This document shows positions 1-9,513 of a stretch of 64,000 nucleotides of DNA, piece by piece. Below the pieces are notes generated by a model. The model was not told the origin of the DNA. It did no database searches and worked only from the letters and a program-made list of their open reading frames with translations. A program made the position numbers and the translations under genes. Origin of the DNA: Tunturibacter psychrotolerans (GTDB lineage Bacteria > Acidobacteriota > Terriglobia > Terriglobales > Acidobacteriaceae). The stretch lies in NCBI RefSeq assembly GCF_040359615.1, contig NZ_CP132942.1, positions 3,782,001 through 3,846,000 on the forward strand. The letters run 5' to 3'. Every line of letters starts with the position of its first letter. Within the stretch, counting starts at the first letter, position 1.

Positions 1-1839
1 CAGAAACACCCCATACGTTCCACGATCAGGAATCGTCCCACCATTCAGAATCGCGATCCGCTTCACCCCAGCGCGCGGTGTAATCCAGTTCTTATTCCTG
101 TCCCACGTAATCCGCGGCCGCAGCTCGGCAAACTCATCCGACGGATACCGCCCCGCCAACATATCCAGCACGCCATCAAACACGCTCTGACTCAGCCCCG
201 CAAACGGCGCCGCCCCGCGCACCAAACTAAACAGCGCCGCGTAACTAACCCCCGGACTCTCCTCCTCCTCAGTCCTGTGCCTGGTCCGCCTCTCCGCGTC
301 AGCAACGTTCAACGGCGGATGCGCAATCACCGCCACCATCTGCTGCGCCAGCACATCCAACGGATTCCGCAAAAACCGCGTCGACTCCACATGCCCCTCA
401 TGCATCGCCCGCGTCACCGCCGCACAAGCAATCAAATCCGCCCGATACTTCGGAAAGATAATCCCGTTCGACGGAGCCCCCACCTGGTGTCCCGCCCGTC
501 CAATCCGTTGCATCCCACTTGCCACGCTGGGCGGAGCCTCAATCTGAATCACCAGATCGATCGCCCCCATATCGATCCCAAGCTCCAGCGACGAAGTCGC
601 CACCAGCGCCTTAATCCTCCCCGCCTTCAGCAACTCCTCGATCTCTGTCCTTTGTGCAGCCGCCAGCGAGCCATGATGTGCCAACGCAACCTGTTCTCCA
701 GCCAACTCATTCAAAGCGCCAGCCAGCCTCTCCGCCACGCGTCGAGCATTCACAAAGATCAGCGTCGACGTCCGCCCGCGAATAATCTCAAGCAAACGCG
801 GATGAATCGACTGCCAGATCGAAGTCCTCTTCGGTCCCTGCGAAGCCGGTCCACTCGGCTGCTCCTGAATCTCCCCTAGTCTCGCCATATCTTCGACTGG
901 AACCTCCACCTTCAGCTCCAGTAGCTTCCGCGCACCCGCATTCACCACGGTGACAGGACGAAACCGCGCAGCACTCACTCCCCCGTCAACCCGCGAATCC
1001 TCGCTGCCCGCAACTTCCATCAACACACTGTTCGTCTCTGCATCAACCTCCGCAGCATGACTCAAATTCGTGCCTTTCACAGGCACATATCCGGACGTCT
1101 CTGCCCCACCCAGAAACCTCGCCACTTCCTCCAACGGTCTCTGAGTAGCGGACAGCCCAATCCGTTGCAGCTTCCTCCCAGTCAGCGTCTCCAGCCGCTC
1201 CAGAGATAAAGCCATATGCGCCCCACGCTTGCTCGGCACCAGCGCATGGATCTCATCCACGATCACCGTCTCCACCGACCGCAACGACTCTCCCGCCTCC
1301 GAGGTCAGCAGCAGATACAAACTCTCTGGCGTTGTAATCAAAATGTCGCCCGGATGCTTTCGAAACCGCGCACGTTCCTTCTGCGACGTATCGCCCGTAC
1401 GCACGCTGATCTCAGGCATCCGCACCGCAATACCCTCGTGCTTCGCCATGTTCGCGATTCCCACCAAAGGCGATCGCAGATTGCGCTCCACATCCGCGGC
1501 CAACGCCTTCAAAGGCGAAAGGTACACCACTCGACATCCGCGCTCTGCCTCCGGCGCAGTCTGCAACATCAATTTATCAAGACACCACAGAAACGCAGTC
1601 AGCGTCTTACCTGTGCCCGTCGGGGCCAGTATCAGCGTCGACTCCCCACGAGCGATCGCCGGCCAGCCCTCCACCTGCGGAGCCGTCGGAGCATCGAACA
1701 CGGCCCGAAACCACTTCGCCGTGATCGGATGAAACAGCGCCAAAACTCCATCGCCCCCGGGATCCAGTTCCGGCGGCAACGTAGTCCCAATCACAACTCT
1801 TTTCTTCGATTTGGCAGAGCTCGGCGGCATAGTCTCCAT
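1..1839 (-). CDS. lhr: Lhr-type DEAD/DEAH helicase, N-terminal part (3' end beyond window)
   Basis: Superfamily 2 ATP-dependent helicase of the Lhr (large helicase-related) family, acting on DNA or DNA:RNA hybrids in repair. Translated on the minus strand, the frame shows Walker A APTGTGKT near residue 75, the Lhr-style DEAD variant DEIHAL, and motif VI QRIGRAGH. It is still open at the window edge, giving about 613 residues of a family usually near 1,500. In-frame ATG codons lie at 1857, 1839 and 1830. I used 1839; 1830 has a GGAG just upstream and 1857 remains possible. The frame opens after a TAG. The gene lies 68 bp downstream of cheR on the same strand, so read-through is possible, but no functional link to chemotaxis is known. 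Confidence 0.9.
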   Translation of the reverse strand, partial: METMPPSSAKSKKRVVIGTTLPPELDPGGDGVLALFHPITAKWFRAVFDAPTAPQVEGWPAIARGESTLILAPTGTGKTLTAFLWCLDKLMLQTAPEAERGCRVVYLSPLKALAADVERNLRSPLVGIANMAKHEGIAVRMPEISVRTGDTSQKERARFRKHPGDILITTPESLYLLLTSEAGESLRSVETVIVDEIHALVPSKRGAHMALSLERLETLTGRKLQRIGLSATQRPLEEVARFLGGAETSGYVPVKGTNLSHAAEVDAETNSVLMEVAGSEDSRVDGGVSAARFRPVTVVNAGARKLLELKVEVPVEDMARLGEIQEQPSGPASQGPKRTSIWQSIHPRLLEIIRGRTSTLIFVNARRVAERLAGALNELAGEQVALAHHGSLAAAQRTEIEELLKAGRIKALVATSSLELGIDMGAIDLVIQIEAPPSVASGMQRIGRAGHQVGAPSNGIIFPKYRADLIACAAVTRAMHEGHVESTRFLRNPLDVLAQQMVAVIAHPPLNVADAERRTRHRTEEEESPGVSYAALFSLVRGAAPFAGLSQSVFDGVLDMLAGRYPSDEFAELRPRITWDRNKNWITPRAGVKRIAILNGGTIPDRGTYGVFL

Positions 1840-1907
1840 GTGCGTTGTCAGCAGCATAACTGCCGCACACAATTGGATGCGTTTCTAAGCCCCTAAGTCA
1901 AAAATCC

Positions 1908-2735
1908 CTACGAGACGCTCGCAGGACGATAAAAGTAGCAGTCAGCCCCAAACTCAACCTCAAACAGATTGGTCGAATCCTCCGCCTGTTCCGCGTTTCC
2001 CAGAACTAGGTAGCCCGTAGGGGACAACTTCCGATGAATCTCGCTGAAGAGCGCCCTGCGATCCTGCTGAGAAAAATAAAGCAGAACATTTCTTAGCAGC
2101 ACCAAATCAAAGAACGGTAGAAAAGGAAGCGGCCCACACAAATTTGCATAATGAAACTCGCACAGCGACCGAACCTGTGGATTGATCTCCCACTCTTCCC
2201 CATCCCGGGTCATATACTTCAGCAGCATCCGTGCAGGCAGCCCCCTATTTACTTCGAGCCGCCGATACCGCCCCTTCCGCGCATAGTCAACGACGTGCCG
2301 CGAAATATCCGTGCCCACGATCCTCACATCCCAGCTCGCAAGCTCGGGAAAATGTTCCACGATCATCATCCCGAGGCTGTAAGCCTCCTGTCCGGTCGAA
2401 CTTGCCGCGCTCCAGATCCGAAGACGTCGCTCCTCGCTTCGCTGCTCGATCAATCGCGGGATCAACACCTGCCGCAACATCTCGAACGGCCTCATATCTC
2501 GAAAGAAGCTCGTCTCATTGATCGTCATCGCCTCTGCAACCGCCCGATGCAGATGAGCAGGCCTCCCCGCCTTCAACATATTGACGAAGTCTCCAAGGCT
2601 GTCCGCACCCGACAACCTTGCGATCGGCGTCAATCTCGTGTCGAAGAGAGCATTGCGTGACGGGTCAATCAGGTTCGACGACTGCTCCAGCACAAGCTCA
2701 CGAAGATAAGCGTAATCCGTATCAGAACAGGCCAT
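1908..2735 (-). CDS. cheR: CheR chemoreceptor glutamate O-methyltransferase
   Basis: SAM-dependent methyltransferase that methylates glutamates of chemoreceptors for adaptation, in the cytoplasm. At 275 residues it has the usual length: a helical N-terminal domain (about 1-80) with the NETSFFRD motif, then a Rossmann methyltransferase domain with SAM loop WSAASSTGQEAYSLGM, an acidic GTDIS strand and RNVLLYF. The SAM loop departs from the commoner SAGCSTGEEPYS form but keeps the STG-E-YS core. There is no C-terminal TPR extension. Its start overlaps the end of cheB by 14 bp, which implies translational coupling as the last che gene of the operon. Confidence 0.92.
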   Translation of the reverse strand: MACSDTDYAYLRELVLEQSSNLIDPSRNALFDTRLTPIARLSGADSLGDFVNMLKAGRPAHLHRAVAEAMTINETSFFRDMRPFEMLRQVLIPRLIEQRSEERRLRIWSAASSTGQEAYSLGMMIVEHFPELASWDVRIVGTDISRHVVDYARKGRYRRLEVNRGLPARMLLKYMTRDGEEWEINPQVRSLCEFHYANLCGPLPFLPFFDLVLLRNVLLYFSQQDRRALFSEIHRKLSPTGYLVLGNAEQAEDSTNLFEVEFGADCYFYRPASVS

Positions 2736-3954
2736 CGGTCATCTCCCGCCGCGGCACCATCGCGGACGCTGCATGGTGTGCCGTATCCATCTTCATCAAT
2801 CTTCCCAAGTTGATTCGTTCCTTCAGCGCACTCGCAATCTCCACAAGCGGCAGTGTCGCACTGGCGATGCCAGCCTCGGTCACCTTCCCTGGCATCCCCC
2901 ACACCGCTGAGCTCGCCTCATCCTGCGCTAGCACCACTCCGCCGCTTTCATGCACAGCTCGCGCTCCATCCAGACCATCGGCCCCCATCCCCGTCATCAC
3001 CAGCGCCAAGGCCGACGCGCCATACATCCGCGCCGCGGAAAAGAACAGATAGTCCACCGCGGGTCTGCAGTGATTTAGAGGCTCCCGCTGATGCAGTCGA
3101 ACTCTGCTGCTCCTCCCCGCCAAACCGCCATCATGCCTATCCGTCAATCCGTTGCCCGGACCAATCTCCATGTGCGCATCTCCAGGCGCAAGCCAGATAG
3201 TGCCAGGTCGAATCATGGCGTTCTCATAGGCTTCCTTCACTCGCAGAGAACAGCTCTTGTCCAACCGCTCCGCCAACGCACCGGTGAACAGCTTCGGCAT
3301 GTGCTGCACAATCAACACAGGAACAGGAAAATCCGCGGGCAGCCTCGGTAGCAACTGCTCCAACGCAGAAGGCCCCCCCGTAGACAAGCCAATCACCACC
3401 ACCTCAATCGGAGAATACGCCGCCCGCGCCGGCGCCACACCCGACGAAGCCTTGAAAGCTCCGCCCGAGCCACTGCGCGCGACAGCATTCTCTTCCTTCC
3501 GCTTTGCCCCCTTGGCCAGTTCAGCAATTCGCGGCAGCAGTTGCTGCGACAGCGAAAGCATCGCCGAAGCAAAGTCTCGCTGCTCCGCCGGCTTCGTCAC
3601 ATAGTCTGCAGCGCCACACGCCAGTGCCTCCAGCGTCGACCGCGCCCCACGCTCCGTATGCGCGCTGCACATAATCACCGGCAGCCCCGGATTCTCGACC
3701 TGCAACCGGCGCAACACCTCCAGCCCATTCAGCCTCGGCATCTCAAGATCCAGCACCAGCACATCCGGCAACAGCCGCTTCACCGCCTCCAGGCAGTCCA
3801 CTCCGTCGCGCGCAACCCCGCACAACTCCATGCGTGGAAGATCGTTCAATCGATCCTCAGCATGCATTCGAAACAGCTGGCCCATCACGCCGCGCATTAC
3901 TGCCGAGTCGTCCGCAGCAAGAATGCGGAGCGGCCGTTCATCCAAAGGTTTCAT
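2722..3954 (-). CDS. cheB: CheB chemotaxis response regulator / protein-glutamate methylesterase
   Basis: Removes methyl groups from (and deamidates) chemoreceptors, opposing CheR. An N-terminal receiver domain (about residues 8-125) carries acidic DD near 15 and the phospho-acceptor Asp near 69 in LVLDLEMP. A linker follows, then the methylesterase domain with catalytic Ser in GLSTGGPSALE, His in IVQHMP and Asp in GMGADGLDG. A longer frame begins at 4011, but the ATG at 3954 gives the normal CheB N-terminus, has GAGG upstream and avoids overlap with cheY. It sits between cheY and cheR. Phosphorylation by the CheA encoded upstream is expected. Confidence 0.93.
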   Translation of the reverse strand: MKPLDERPLRILAADDSAVMRGVMGQLFRMHAEDRLNDLPRMELCGVARDGVDCLEAVKRLLPDVLVLDLEMPRLNGLEVLRRLQVENPGLPVIMCSAHTERGARSTLEALACGAADYVTKPAEQRDFASAMLSLSQQLLPRIAELAKGAKRKEENAVARSGSGGAFKASSGVAPARAAYSPIEVVVIGLSTGGPSALEQLLPRLPADFPVPVLIVQHMPKLFTGALAERLDKSCSLRVKEAYENAMIRPGTIWLAPGDAHMEIGPGNGLTDRHDGGLAGRSSRVRLHQREPLNHCRPAVDYLFFSAARMYGASALALVMTGMGADGLDGARAVHESGGVVLAQDEASSAVWGMPGKVTEAGIASATLPLVEIASALKERINLGRLMKMDTAHHAASAMVPRREMTDGLF

Positions 3955-3991
3955 CTCTGCTTTCCTCAGCCTTCCTCTTCCACCCACAGCT

Positions 3992-4363
3992 TCAAGCAGC
4001 GATAACCCCAAGCAGAAGCATCTTCTCCCGAAGGCTTTCGGGAGTAAATGGCTTCATCAAAAATTCGTCCGCGCCGTTATCGAGCGCCGTCGTAATAAAC
4101 GAGTGATCGGCCTCGGTCGTCACCATCATCACCTTCATCTCCGGGCCCAGCTTCGCTTCACGCAGCTTCTTCACGCACTCCAGCCCGTTCATCACGGGCA
4201 TATTCACGTCCAGCAGCATCAGGTCGAACGACTCCTCCGCCGCCAGCACCGCCAGCGCATCGCTGCCATCCTTCGCCTCTTCGCACACAACATCCATTCG
4301 GTTCAGCAGGTGCCGCAAATACTCGCGGATAAAGCTCGAATCATCAACGATCAGGGCTCGCAT
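3992..4363 (-). CDS. cheY: CheY-like single-domain response regulator
   Basis: A 123-residue receiver domain with no output domain, the phosphorylated messenger that CheA would use. Acidic pocket DD at residues 7-8, phospho-acceptor Asp52 in LLDVNMP, Thr in MVTTEA and the conserved Lys in FLMKPF are all present. It overlaps the end of cheW by 20 bp and is followed by cheB after 37 bp. No flagellar gene is in the window, so whether its target is a flagellar switch, a pilus or something else cannot be told from here. Confidence 0.9.
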   Translation of the reverse strand: MRALIVDDSSFIREYLRHLLNRMDVVCEEAKDGSDALAVLAAEESFDLMLLDVNMPVMNGLECVKKLREAKLGPEMKVMMVTTEADHSFITTALDNGADEFLMKPFTPESLREKMLLLGVIAA

Positions 4364-4892
4364 CTATGCCTCCGTTCGAACTATTTTTGAAGAGCCCAAC
4401 CTCCGATAACCGCGACGGAGACAACTTCTGCGGATCGAGCTGCACCATCAGCCCCGCCTCCATCTTGTACGCGCCATCAAACAACCACTTCCCCCGAGCC
4501 TCCAGTGTGCAAGGGTTATCCTCCAATACTCGCCGACTCACCGTCACCACTCCGCCCACCGCATCCACCACCAAACCAAACCGTTCCGCAGCTTCGTCAT
4601 CAGCCATCACCAGCACGCAGCCCTTCCCCGTGTGCGCCTCCATACCCAACAAAGCGCGAAGATTCACTGTCGTCAGCACCTCGCCGCGATACGGAACAAC
4701 TCCCGCGATGAATGACGGCGACATGGGCACACGCTGCAGATCCCGCTCTCCAAGTACCTCACGTATCTTCCTGGTATCGATGCCGAACATCTCAGTGCCG
4801 GCATAGAGCGAACACAGCGACACCGCGTCGCTCTCATCCTGAATCTCGTCAAGCTTCTCCCTACCGGCTATCTTCACGCGACCTCCTGCCAT
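4344..4892 (-). CDS. cheW: CheW-like coupling protein
   Basis: Scaffold that links chemoreceptors to CheA in the cytoplasmic signalling array. It is 182 residues, slightly longer than a minimal CheW because of roughly 20 residues before and after the domain. The core shows FGIDTRKIREVL, IAGVVPYRGEVLTTVNLRALLG and FGLVVDAVGGVV, the typical CheW beta-barrel pattern. The ATG at 4892 has AAGG four bases upstream and overlaps the end of cheA by 19 bp. The gene order cheA-cheW-cheY fits a compact chemotaxis operon. Confidence 0.9.
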   Translation of the reverse strand: MAGGRVKIAGREKLDEIQDESDAVSLCSLYAGTEMFGIDTRKIREVLGERDLQRVPMSPSFIAGVVPYRGEVLTTVNLRALLGMEAHTGKGCVLVMADDEAAERFGLVVDAVGGVVTVSRRVLEDNPCTLEARGKWLFDGAYKMEAGLMVQLDPQKLSPSRLSEVGLFKNSSNGGIDASPDR

Positions 4893-7060
4893 CCAGCCTT
4901 CGCCTTCACTCCAAACTCACGATGAACCAGCGTCAGCTTCTCTTTCACCAGGGCAAGCTCCATCCCCTCGGTCGCCTCATCCTGATCGAGCAGCGTTCCC
5001 GTTGAAACATCGAGCACTCGTCGCACCACCATGCCGCCGCGCTGCGCTCCTCCCACGCTGGCATCACCGCATATCAGCACCGTCACCATCGGCTCTTCGC
5101 CTGCCTGCCGCGCCGTCTCCATCTCAATCAACACACTCCCTTCATCCCTCAACGGCAGCAGCTCCCCGCGGTACTGAAGCAATGCGCGTCCACCCGCATA
5201 TTCGATCTGCCCCAGCGGCACGCTTTCAATCCGTTCCACAACATCCAGTGGCAACGCCGTTCTCTCTCTTACCCGATCCTCAAAGATCAGGAACGACGCG
5301 CCCGCAGCCTCATGCACCGCAGCCTCTCCTGTGCCAATCCCGCCAACTTCTTCTTCAATCGGCTTCACTCCCGCACGAGCCGCAGTCGCACCTATATCCA
5401 GGATCAAAGCAAGCGATCCATTCCCCAGCACCGTCGCGCCGGAGAACAGACCAATCTCACGCAGCACAGGCGAAAGCGGCTTCACCACAATCTCCTCCGG
5501 AGACATCAAGTCATCGACCACCAGACCGTACCTGCAACCCTCCGCCTCAAGCACCGCCAGGTAGTGCCCCTTCGACTGATCCGGATTCTCAGCGTCCAAC
5601 CCCAGCAACCGGTCGAGCCACACCATCGGCAACAGCCGCTCGCGCAGGCGATACAACTCCGACGAACCAATCCTCTGCACCACCTGCGCAAACTCACGCT
5701 CAGGAATGTCCACCAGCTCCACCAGCGTGCTCTGCGGCAACGCAAACGCCTGCCCACCGCTCTTCACCACCAGCGAAGGAACAATCGCCAGCGTCAGCGG
5801 CACACGCAGGCGCAGCGTAGTCCCCACGCCTCTGCGCGACTCAACCTCAACGCTCCCACCAACCTTCTCCACGTTGGCGCGCACCACATCCATGCCAACG
5901 CCGCGTCCCGAAACCGTGGTCACCGCTGCAGCCGTCGAAAATCCCGGCAGAAATATAAGCTGCAGCGCCTCCCGCTCCGACATCCCAGCAGCATCTTCCG
6001 CCGTTACAAGATTGCGTTCAATCGCCTTCTGCAATACCCTCTCAATCGGAATCCCGGCGCCATCATCTTCGATCTCAATAACTACCGAGCCGCTCTGATG
6101 AAATGCTTTCAACCGTAGACATCCCTCAGCCGATTTCCCCGCAAGCACGCGATCAGCAGGCGACTCAATCCCATGATCGACCGCATTCCTCACCGCATGC
6201 GTCAGCGGATCCTTGATCGCCTCCAGAAGACTCTTATCCAGCCCCGTCTCCTGCCCGCTAAATTCAACCCGCACCTCGCGCCCGCACGTCCGCGCAAGAT
6301 CCCGCACCATCCGAGGAAACTTCCCAAACAGATTCCCCACCGGCTGCATCCGAGCCTGCATCACCGTCTCGCGCAGATCCGCCGTCACACTATCCAGCCT
6401 TCGTGCCAACTCCGGAAAATTCGCCGCCTCCATCCCGCTCTGTAGCATCTGGTTGCGCGTCAACACCAGCTCACCCACCAGGTTCATCATGCGATTCAGC
6501 ACATCGACATCAATCCGCAACGTCTTATCGGCGCTCGCCTTCTCCGTCACCACCGTCGGCTGCAACGCAGACGCCGTGCCGCCACTCGGCGCGCCCGGCA
6601 CAGCACCCTCTACCTTGGCCGCCGCATCGACCAACGCAATCTGAGGAGCTTCTATCTCCGGCAGCTCCGACGGCTCCTGCCCGTTCAGCATCGCCAACTC
6701 TGCGATCAGTTCGCCATCTTCATCGCTCGCCCTAGTCCCCTCACTCCCCGTCTCCTCGATCAGCACCAGAATCGCGCGTAGCCCATCCATCAGGCGCAGC
6801 AATCCGCTGATCAGATCCGAGCTCACCGCAAGCCGCCCATCCCGCAGCGATCCCAGCAGATGCTCTCCCGCATGCGCCAGCTTCTCCAGCCGATCGAATC
6901 CCAAAAATCCCGTCGTCCCCTTGATCGTGTGGACAGCGCGGAAGATCTCTCCCAGCAATCCACTATCGTCAGGTCGCATCTCCAGTTCGGTCAGACACCG
7001 TTCCATCCGGTCCAGACCCTCCTGGCTCTCCGCAATAAACTCTTTCGTTAGCTCGTCCAC
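4874..7060 (-). CDS. cheA: CheA chemotaxis histidine kinase with two CheW-type domains
   Basis: Histidine kinase of the chemosensory array. The 728-residue protein begins with an HPt domain carrying His44 in AVHTIKGTTGFLGF. A variable linker (about 110-190) follows, then the dimerisation helices, the HATPase with N box LTHAVRNAVDHGIE, G1 box IEDDGAGIP and G2 box GRGVGMDVV. The C-terminus appears to hold two CheW-like regulatory domains in tandem (about 440-570 and 590-715) rather than one. There is no obvious P2 domain between HPt and kinase core. The start is GTG at 7060. It is the first gene of the operon and is transcribed divergently from cdd, so the 85 bp between them must hold both promoters. 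Confidence 0.93.
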   Translation of the reverse strand: MDELTKEFIAESQEGLDRMERCLTELEMRPDDSGLLGEIFRAVHTIKGTTGFLGFDRLEKLAHAGEHLLGSLRDGRLAVSSDLISGLLRLMDGLRAILVLIEETGSEGTRASDEDGELIAELAMLNGQEPSELPEIEAPQIALVDAAAKVEGAVPGAPSGGTASALQPTVVTEKASADKTLRIDVDVLNRMMNLVGELVLTRNQMLQSGMEAANFPELARRLDSVTADLRETVMQARMQPVGNLFGKFPRMVRDLARTCGREVRVEFSGQETGLDKSLLEAIKDPLTHAVRNAVDHGIESPADRVLAGKSAEGCLRLKAFHQSGSVVIEIEDDGAGIPIERVLQKAIERNLVTAEDAAGMSEREALQLIFLPGFSTAAAVTTVSGRGVGMDVVRANVEKVGGSVEVESRRGVGTTLRLRVPLTLAIVPSLVVKSGGQAFALPQSTLVELVDIPEREFAQVVQRIGSSELYRLRERLLPMVWLDRLLGLDAENPDQSKGHYLAVLEAEGCRYGLVVDDLMSPEEIVVKPLSPVLREIGLFSGATVLGNGSLALILDIGATAARAGVKPIEEEVGGIGTGEAAVHEAAGASFLIFEDRVRERTALPLDVVERIESVPLGQIEYAGGRALLQYRGELLPLRDEGSVLIEMETARQAGEEPMVTVLICGDASVGGAQRGGMVVRRVLDVSTGTLLDQDEATEGMELALVKEKLTLVHREFGVKAKAGWQEVA

Positions 7061-7145
7061 ATCCCATATATCGGGCGCAGGGCTGCAACCATGAGCTCCC
7101 TACCCCTTGCTATCGTCCCCCGCACCCGATAGCCTCACTCACATC

Positions 7146-7580
7146 ATGTCTTCCGAACTCTCCAAAGATCGTCCCAGCGAGCTCACCTCTGAGCAAATCG
7201 CCAGTCTGCAACAGCACGCCACCACCGTAGCCCACCACGCCTACGCCCCCTACAGCAACTTCCGCGTAGGCGCAGCGCTCCTCCTCACAGACGGTACCAT
7301 CGTAACCGGCTGCAACGTTGAAAACGCCTCCTACCGCCTCACCACCTGCGCCGAGCAGACCGCCATCACCTCCGCCGTCGCCCTCCACGGCCCAGGCATC
7401 CGCATCCGCGCCATCGCCGTCGCCAACCTCAACCAGACCGCCAGCCAACCCTGCGGAGCCTGCCGCCAGACCATCCACGAGTTCAGCACCCCCGACACCA
7501 TCGTCTTCTTCCCCGCCGAAGCCGGCAAGATCGCCCAGGCCACCATCGCCGAGCTCTTACCCGCCGCCTTTTTACTCTAA
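7146..7580 (+). CDS. cdd: Cytidine deaminase
   Basis: Zinc enzyme that deaminates cytidine and deoxycytidine to uridine and deoxyuridine in pyrimidine salvage. The 144-residue form chosen here is close to the homotetrameric short family. It shows the ligand and catalytic motif TCAEQTAI (Cys and Glu) and the second zinc motif PCGACRQ, plus the substrate loop APYSNFRVGAAL. A TTG at 7107 would add 13 residues that look unlike the family, so the ATG at 7146 is preferred although it lacks a clear ribosome site. It is 32 bp ahead of pyrimidine-nucleoside phosphorylase, with which it would make a salvage pair. Confidence 0.93.
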   Translation: MSSELSKDRPSELTSEQIASLQQHATTVAHHAYAPYSNFRVGAALLLTDGTIVTGCNVENASYRLTTCAEQTAITSAVALHGPGIRIRAIAVANLNQTASQPCGACRQTIHEFSTPDTIVFFPAEAGKIAQATIAELLPAAFLL

Positions 7581-7612
7581 ATATGTAACCACCGCTGATA
7601 CATTAAAAAACG

Positions 7613-9004
7613 ATGACCCAAACAATCCATCCCCTCGACGTCGTCCTCCACAAGCGCGACGGCCGCGTTCTCACCGACGACGAAATCCAGGCCTTCATCC
7701 ACGCCCTCGTCCACCGCACGCCACAAAATCAACTAGTCACCGACGCTCAGATCGCCGCCTTCCTCATGGCCGTCTTTCATCGCGGCCTCACCCCGCAGGA
7801 GCTCGCCACGCTAACCTCCGCCATGCGCTACTCCGGCGAAACCTTCGACGCCTCCCCCCTCCACACCTTCACCGTCGACAAGCACTCCACCGGAGGCGTC
7901 GGCGACAAAACCTCTCTCCTCATCGCTCCCATCCTCGCCGCCGCAGGCCTCGCCTCCCCCACACCCGCAGGCATCCCCAGCATCTGCGTCCCCATGATCT
8001 CCGGCCGCAGCCTCGGCCACACCGGGGGCACACTCGACAAGCTCGAAACCATCCCCGGCTTCAACACCCAGCTCACCCTCGACCAGATCTTCCTCTCCCT
8101 CGAAAAGTGCGGCGCCGCCCTCGTCGGACAAACCCCGCGCCTCGTCCCCGCCGACCGCATCCTCTACGCCCTCCGCGACCACACCGGCACCGTCGAATCG
8201 CCCTACCTCATCACGGCCAGCATCATGAGCAAAAAACTAGCCGAAGACCTCAACGCCTTGGTCCTCGACGTCAAAACCGGCAGCGGCGCCTTCATGCCCA
8301 CCTACGAGCAATCGAAGCTCCTCGCCGAACTCATGGTCCAGACCGGCGAATCCTCCGGCACCCGCACCATCGCGCTCCTCACCAATCACGACGAACCCCT
8401 CGGCCGCTTCGCCGGAAACTGGGTCGAAGTCTGGGAGTGCGTCGACATAATGCGCGCCCGCCGCATCGAAGACCGCCACCCCATGTCCGCCGACCTCATC
8501 CAGCTCTCGAACATCCTCTCCGGATGGATGCTCCATCTCGCCGGCCACGCGCCAACTCCCGAAGCAGGAGCAAAACTCTCCGACGAGCTCCTCCTCAGCG
8601 GCGCAGCCTTCAAGGCGTGGCTCAGAATCGTAGCCATCCAGTGCGGCGACGTCTCCCTCTTCCACGACCCCGCCGCACACCACCAGCCCACCGCCTCCCG
8701 CACCCTCACCGCAACCCACGCCGGATACCTCGCCTCCATGGACTGCAAGCAAGTAGGCTGGGCCGTCCAACGTCTCGGCGCAGGCCGCGCTAAACCCGGC
8801 GACCCAGTCAGCGCCCACGCCGGCATCGAAATGCACGCCAAACTAGGCGACCCAATCAAAGCAGGTCAACCCCTCGTCACCCTCTTCACCGAAGACGTCT
8901 CCCTCCTCGACGAACCCGAAGCCATGCTCCGCGAAACTCTTCACATAGCGGCGACCCCACCGCAACTCCAACCATCTATCCGCGAAGTAATTACCCGGTC
9001 CTGA
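7613..9004 (+). CDS. Pyrimidine-nucleoside / thymidine phosphorylase
   Basis: Phosphorolyses uridine, deoxyuridine or thymidine to the base and (deoxy)ribose-1-phosphate. The 463-residue length and fold match the NP-II family. An N-terminal helical domain is followed by the phosphate site KHSTGGVGDKTSL, the signature SGRSLGHTGGTLDKLE near residues 123-138, and KTGSGAFM. A C-terminal alpha/beta domain (about 345-440) completes it. Sequence alone does not separate deoA (thymidine) from pdp (broad pyrimidine), so no symbol is given. It directly follows cdd, which would supply its substrates. A hairpin terminator lies 37 bp downstream. Confidence 0.92.
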   Translation: MTQTIHPLDVVLHKRDGRVLTDDEIQAFIHALVHRTPQNQLVTDAQIAAFLMAVFHRGLTPQELATLTSAMRYSGETFDASPLHTFTVDKHSTGGVGDKTSLLIAPILAAAGLASPTPAGIPSICVPMISGRSLGHTGGTLDKLETIPGFNTQLTLDQIFLSLEKCGAALVGQTPRLVPADRILYALRDHTGTVESPYLITASIMSKKLAEDLNALVLDVKTGSGAFMPTYEQSKLLAELMVQTGESSGTRTIALLTNHDEPLGRFAGNWVEVWECVDIMRARRIEDRHPMSADLIQLSNILSGWMLHLAGHAPTPEAGAKLSDELLLSGAAFKAWLRIVAIQCGDVSLFHDPAAHHQPTASRTLTATHAGYLASMDCKQVGWAVQRLGAGRAKPGDPVSAHAGIEMHAKLGDPIKAGQPLVTLFTEDVSLLDEPEAMLRETLHIAATPPQLQPSIREVITRS

Positions 9005-9040
9005 CTCCAGAGCCCGAAACCGGTTCTTTATCAAGCAAGA

Positions 9041-9072
9041 GAAGGCCCGGCGACATTGATCGCCGGACCTTC
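9041..9072. terminator. Hairpin between convergent genes
   Basis: A roughly 13-bp stem with one mismatch (GAAGGCCCGGCGA pairing with TCGCCGGACCTTC) around a six-base loop, between the pyrimidine-nucleoside phosphorylase stop and the convergent secreted-protein gene. There is no long T run. It could serve both directions. Confidence 0.6.
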
Positions 9073-9087
9073 AACCAGAAAGAACGA

Positions 9088-9513
9088 TTATTTCAGTGCA
9101 ATTAGTACATCGTTGTTCACGCGCAGTGAGGCTTCCTGAGTCTGCGCCTTGGCCCACTTCTCCTGCTTCGAGGTCGACAGGTGGCAGCTCATGACCCCGC
9201 CCGTTGTCCGGACCTCGCTCAGGAAGTACTGGTTTCCGTAACGGTGGAAGACCAGCTTGTTGTCGGCTGCGGAGCTAGCATCAGGGATCGTGATCGCCAT
9301 GACAGCAACACCGTCTTGACGGTCCGCAATCGTAAGTATTCGCGGCGAGTTGGCATCGTTACCAATGGTGTAATTCCCGGCGGGCAGCGTACGACCTTGG
9401 ACCGTGAAGTTGAATGGGACGTTTGCTGTGACCTTGTGATCCTGGGCCAGAGCGCTACCAGCGGTGACGAACCCGGCGGCGACGAAGAGTGCGATAGCAG
9501 TAAGGTTTTTCAT
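9088..9513 (-). CDS. Small secreted protein of unknown function
   Basis: 141 residues with a clear Sec signal peptide: MKN, a hydrophobic stretch to about residue 18, then GSALAQ as a likely cleavage site. The mature part is beta-rich (VTANVPFNFTVQGRTLPAGNYTI) and resembles small exported proteins I associate with Acidobacteria; no function is known to me. The ribosome site AAGGAG lies 8 bases before the ATG, one of the clearest in the window. It stands alone, with hairpins on both sides and a long upstream region carrying a direct repeat. Confidence 0.8.
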   Translation of the reverse strand: MKNLTAIALFVAAGFVTAGSALAQDHKVTANVPFNFTVQGRTLPAGNYTIGNDANSPRILTIADRQDGVAVMAITIPDASSAADNKLVFHRYGNQYFLSEVRTTGGVMSCHLSTSKQEKWAKAQTQEASLRVNNDVLIALK

